57,132 nucleotides of DNA. Source: Calothrix sp. HK-06 (GTDB taxonomy: Bacteria; Cyanobacteriota; Cyanobacteriia; Cyanobacteriales; Nostocaceae). The stretch is from positions 41,874 to 99,005 of the forward strand of contig NZ_MRCD01000022.1 of NCBI RefSeq assembly GCF_001904745.1. The letters are read 5' to 3'. The notes beneath the pieces are model-generated. The model had not been told where the DNA came from. It worked only from the letters and a program-made list of their open reading frames with translations, and made no database searches. Positions 54,240-57,132 of the stretch are shown here, piece by piece. Numbering within the stretch: position 1 is the stretch's first letter; each line of letters begins with the position of its first letter. Made by a program: the position numbers and the translations under genes.

Positions 54240-55184
54240 TTAGCAACAGCGAGTAGCAGTAAGTGCTATAGCAGCAAGTTGAGCAGAGCTATGAATAAGT
54301 TTGAGTTCGTCTTCACGTAAGGCTAATGGTTGTCTCCATTGAAGCGACAGCACAGCAAGAGTTTGACTGCGATAGATAATAGGTACTATTAAATGCGCTT
54401 TAACACCATTATCTGAATAGTGTGAAACTGCTGCTAGCCTTTCATCATTACTCACATTTACTGAGACTTGCATTTGACCAGATGCTATTGCCTGCGTGGT
54501 TAGTGGGTCAGTTCTTAGCCAGTTTTCAACTTTTCCAGCAGTTGAGTAACTTCCTTGTATCGGCGCCAGTTCTCGTGTGTCAATCATTTGTAAAATACAA
54601 CTATCGGCGCCAAAACTTTCTCCAAATGACCTTGCAAGGGGTTCGAGAATAGAATCAAAGCTCGTTGATAGCTGTGTAACATTGACCAAAGAAGTTAGAA
54701 GTGCCATCTGGGCATTGGCACGACGTAATTCTTCTGTGCGCTGCTTGAGTAAGTCATAAGTTTCTGCCGCACGTTGAACCACTGCTTTAAGTTCAGTAGG
54801 GTCCCACGGTTTGGTGATATACTTATAAACTTGTCCAGCATTAATTGCTTCTACCAAGTCCTCAATATCGGTAAAACCAGTGAGGATAATACGAACGGTA
54901 TCAGGAAATTGAGGTACAGTTTTACTAAGAAACTCAGTTCCCTTCATTTCTGGCATTCGCTGGTCAGAGATAATAACAGCTACTTCTCCCTCAGCAGCAA
55001 GAACCTCAAGCGCGTTGATACCGCTGTCCGCTTTTAAGACATTAAAGTCTCGTCGAAAAGTACGATAGAGCAAATCGAGATTATCTGGCTCATCGTCAAC
55101 GACTAAAAGCTTAAGTTTTTTAGGTTTTTCTATCGTCATTAATTGCCTACGGATTTTATCAATTTCAGGAATCGGATTATCCAT
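54240..55184 (-). CDS. Response regulator with receiver and GAF domains
   Basis: A 314-residue protein. The receiver domain (about 20-140) has LLVVDDEPDNLDLL, the phospho-acceptor Asp in VIISDQRMPEMKG, ILTGFTD and KYITKPWDP. A coiled-coil linker (ETYDLLKQRTEELRRANAQM) leads to a GAF domain (about 180-305). RpfG-like receivers with this PWDP segment often regulate by protein contact. No DNA-binding or enzymatic output domain follows. A CC pair at the extreme C-terminus is unusual. Confidence 0.88.
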   Translation of the reverse strand: MDNPIPEIDKIRRQLMTIEKPKKLKLLVVDDEPDNLDLLYRTFRRDFNVLKADSGINALEVLAAEGEVAVIISDQRMPEMKGTEFLSKTVPQFPDTVRIILTGFTDIEDLVEAINAGQVYKYITKPWDPTELKAVVQRAAETYDLLKQRTEELRRANAQMALLTSLVNVTQLSTSFDSILEPLARSFGESFGADSCILQMIDTRELAPIQGSYSTAGKVENWLRTDPLTTQAIASGQMQVSVNVSNDERLAAVSHYSDNGVKAHLIVPIIYRSQTLAVLSLQWRQPLALREDELKLIHSSAQLAAIALTATRCC

Positions 55185-55589
55185 AAGATAATTCCTTTAA
55201 TTCTTATTGATATTGTGATATTCAATACCAAGCTTAATTTAAAAAAACAAGTATTAACTTGTGGAATATCCTGAATTATTTAATTTGAATATCAAACCTT
55301 ACGTATTTATTTTTAAATGCAGTATCCGTATTTTCGGAACATACATAAGAGATAACACGTAAATACACTTATGATATTAAGTATCTTTTATTTATAACCA
55401 TAATCATACATGGTCGGCAAGTTTTATATCCCAAATCGCTCTATATGGGCTTTGTAACAAATTGTATAGAAACAAGCATTAATTTTCCCGTTGCGGCAGG
55501 GAGCATCATAACTATATGTTGCGTAATCAAGAACGAGTACAGGCGCCTACCGTAGAATATATCTGACTAGTAAAAATGCCCAGCGTTCT
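55185..55589. other. Intergenic, divergent promoters expected
   Basis: About 400 bp between the divergent receiver-GAF and raf1 genes. Both promoters should lie here, but no convincing -10/-35 or operator was identified. No gene. Confidence 0.5.
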
Positions 55590-56678
55590 ATGACCTCCCA
55601 ACCACAAGATACTCAAAACCCCGGCAATATAAGCTCTGAAGAGAAATCTGAGCTATTGCGAAAACTCAGACAGAAACAAGGTAATTGGGTGGAATGGGGT
55701 TCTGCCATTACGCAGTTGCAAAAATCTGGTTACAATCCCCAAACAATTTTTGAAGAAACTGGTTTTGAGCCAGTTCAGCAAAATCAAGTCACAGTTGGCG
55801 CCCAAGTTTATTCGTCTATCGAAAAAGTAGGTGCCTCAAAAGAAGTGCTATCCCACTTTAGTCAACGTGCCAGCGATGTACTATACGAATTTCGGTTATT
55901 GACTCAAGAAGAACGTGCTTCTGCGGGGGAACTTGCCTTTAAACACCAACTTGACTGCGACGAAGCCAGAGAAATTGCGCGAGCAATCAAAGATTATTCC
56001 CGTTTCCGTAACCCTCCTGAAGGTTTTACCGCACACCCAGGTGATGCAGTTGCCTATCAATCTTGGAAACTCGCGCGTCAATACAGCGACTTACAAGAAC
56101 GTTCGCGTCTCATTGCTAAAGGACTACGTTTTGCCCACTCACCACAAGCACGTAAACAAATCGAGCAATTATTAACAGATTTTACAGTAGTGAGTAAACG
56201 TCCGGCGCCAACTTTACCTTTTTACCGTCTGGAATCAACAAGCGAGTTAGCACGCATTTTACCCGTAGCAGGTGAAATGCCATTAAAACCCCAAGACTTA
56301 AAAGCTGTACCAATCGTCGAAGAAATAGGCGCCTTTCGGATGGTGCGCGTTTCGGGAGAACAAGCATGGGTACCTCTACCTGGTTGGCAAGTAGTACTAG
56401 CAATAGAAGACCCTGTAGTTATTTTATCTAGTACCGAAAGACTACCCAACCAAACCGCAAATTCACCATTAGAGCAAGTGGTAGTCGTTATCGACCGTGC
56501 CCAACGTCAGTGGGATGAGAATAGCTATTTTGTCATCGATAATAATGGTGAACTAGACTTTCAATGGTTTGAAACGGAGCCAGAAGTACCAATATTAGGG
56601 AAAATTACGGTTATCGTGCGCGCGAAAAAAGTACTCGACGAAGACTTTAACAAAGACTCTTGGCAAATTGAAGAATAG
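55590..56678 (+). CDS. raf1: RuBisCO accumulation factor 1
   Basis: A 362-residue Raf1: helical N-terminal domain (WVEWGSAITQLQKSGYNPQT, EETGFEPVQQNQ), the alpha-helical middle with AREIARAIKDYSRFRNPPEG, and the beta-rich C-terminal dimerisation domain (RMVRVSGEQAWVPLPGWQVV, DNNGELDFQWFE). Raf1 holds RbcL dimers so that the RbcL8RbcS8 enzyme can assemble. Found only in phototrophs with form IB RuBisCO, so it is a strong cyanobacterial marker. An ACGGAT repeat follows. Confidence 0.95.
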   Translation: MTSQPQDTQNPGNISSEEKSELLRKLRQKQGNWVEWGSAITQLQKSGYNPQTIFEETGFEPVQQNQVTVGAQVYSSIEKVGASKEVLSHFSQRASDVLYEFRLLTQEERASAGELAFKHQLDCDEAREIARAIKDYSRFRNPPEGFTAHPGDAVAYQSWKLARQYSDLQERSRLIAKGLRFAHSPQARKQIEQLLTDFTVVSKRPAPTLPFYRLESTSELARILPVAGEMPLKPQDLKAVPIVEEIGAFRMVRVSGEQAWVPLPGWQVVLAIEDPVVILSSTERLPNQTANSPLEQVVVVIDRAQRQWDENSYFVIDNNGELDFQWFETEPEVPILGKITVIVRAKKVLDEDFNKDSWQIEE

Positions 56679-56679
56679 A

Positions 56680-56710
56680 TTGGCAACGGATAAAACGGAT
56701 GTAACGGATG
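56680..56710. repeat. ACGGAT repeat after raf1
   Basis: TTGGCAACGGATAAAACGG followed by ATGTAACGGATG; same family as the long inverted copy at the NRPS end (46813-46888). It starts next to the raf1 stop. Confidence 0.65.
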
Positions 56711-56780
56711 GGTGATCTGTTTTACATTTAAATAAAGATCTGGGACGGGCAATATAGGCGCCCATCCCACAACAACATAA

Positions 56781-56885
56781 TGTCATGCTGAGGAACGTAA
56801 ACGCAGTTTTCCCGTTATCCGAAGGATACCCCGTTAACGAAGTTTTCCCGAAGGGTAGGGTAGGGTAGCATCTTCAAGATTGCCA
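56781..56885. repeat. Dispersed repeat with TGTCATGCTGAGGAACG
   Basis: TGTCATGCTGAGGAACG followed by inverted CGTTATCCGAAGGATACC-type and TTTTCCCGAAGGGTAGGG segments and an end at GCATCTTCAAGATT. It resembles a common cyanobacterial dispersed repeat, here with an internal insertion or rearrangement. Non-coding. Confidence 0.5.
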
Positions 56886-56921
56886 CTCTGTTTAAAGTAA
56901 ACTTATAACCGCTTCTAGCGT

Positions 56922-57041
56922 ATGCAAAAACAAGACACAACCGCGCTCAAAAATATCTTAGACTACCTGCCAGAGCATATAAAGCAGGCAATAAAAGAAT
57001 ATTGTAAAGAAACCAAACTTTCTGCTAAACAAGCTGAATAA
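56922..57041 (+). CDS. Possible 39-residue helical protein
   Basis: Open frame starting MQKQDTTALKNILDYLPEHI, helical and basic, ending QAE, with no ribosome binding site of note. No family is recognised. Its codon use is plausible for the window, but length alone gives little support. Confidence 0.3.
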   Translation: MQKQDTTALKNILDYLPEHIKQAIKEYCKETKLSAKQAE

Positions 57042-57099
57042 TTAATTAACTTTTATACAAGTATAAGAGGATGTTTTAAAAGTATCAATATTAACCAAA

Positions 57100-57132
57100 A
57101 ACCTAACCCCTAACCCCTTCCCTACGAGGGAA
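57100..57132. repeat. CCTAACCCCTTCCC repeat at window end
   Basis: AAACCTAACCCCTAACCCC then TTCCCTACGAGGGAA; the TTCCC/GGGAA ends form a short hairpin. This resembles a common Nostocales repeat and probably continues beyond the window. Confidence 0.45.

Noticed and set aside
1-57132. CRISPR array, tRNA, rRNA or intact insertion sequence
   Set aside because: No regularly spaced identical repeats, no cloverleaf with a TTCGANNC-type loop, and no transposase-like frame with terminal inverted repeats were seen by eye.

Overview
The window is cyanobacterial chromosome, most likely from a filamentous, Nostocales-type organism. It carries ycf3 (photosystem I assembly), raf1 (RuBisCO assembly), menG (phylloquinone methylation) and gatC. 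It also has CYP110-like P450s, a MysA/MysB/MysC sunscreen locus, a 4-Cys Ser/Thr kinase, hybrid histidine kinases, and many short hairpin repeats between genes. The DNA is AT-rich. The usual cyanobacterial palindrome HIP1 (GCGATCGC) was not seen, whereas GGCGCC occurs about 94 times by hand count. I saw no rRNA, tRNA, CRISPR array or intact insertion sequence.

Layout. 1-5.9 kb: an antitoxin remnant, two tandem CYP110-like P450s, a short-chain dehydrogenase, and a third P450 flanked by two copies of one hairpin repeat. 6.0-8.8 kb: an overlapping trio of DUF2993 protein, dipeptide epimerase and DUF1611 P-loop protein. 9-13.5 kb: an exported DUF1400 protein, a GT2 glycosyltransferase with a NodB-type deacetylase (polysaccharide synthesis), then sufE overlapping an alpha/beta hydrolase. 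13.7-24.2 kb: housekeeping and stress genes (CobW GTPase, glutathionyl-hydroquinone reductase, DsbD-like reductase with a redoxin lipoprotein, PfkB-like kinase, gatC, ycf3, SRAP protein, GST, DUF167, DUF2231, a second DUF2993). 24.5-27.3 kb: a hemerythrin-domain protein, a decayed HlyD adaptor, and an M20 amidohydrolase.

27.4-48.5 kb is the most interesting part. On the minus strand mysA, mysB and mysC make 4-deoxygadusol and mycosporine-glycine. They are followed in the same direction by a PAS-rich hybrid kinase and a receiver-kinase protein. After a pentapeptide protein and a Ser/Thr kinase comes a second block: O-methyltransferase, EamA exporter, TauD/TfdA (SyrP-like) dioxygenase, BT1-family transporter, a one-module NRPS and a second (PGM1-like) ATP-grasp ligase. 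The NRPS adenylation pocket reads DILQLGLIWK, a glycine code, and its N-terminus is only the C-terminal half of a condensation domain. Together this looks like an extended or unusual mycosporine-like amino acid locus, or a MAA locus next to a second small amino-acid-conjugate pathway.

49-57 kb: an SDR, a small conserved-looking protein, a sugar-transferase remnant, DUF445, menG, a second EamA transporter, a receiver-GAF regulator, raf1, and repeat-rich DNA. Several hairpin families sit directly on stop codons, and in three genes they supply the last codons.
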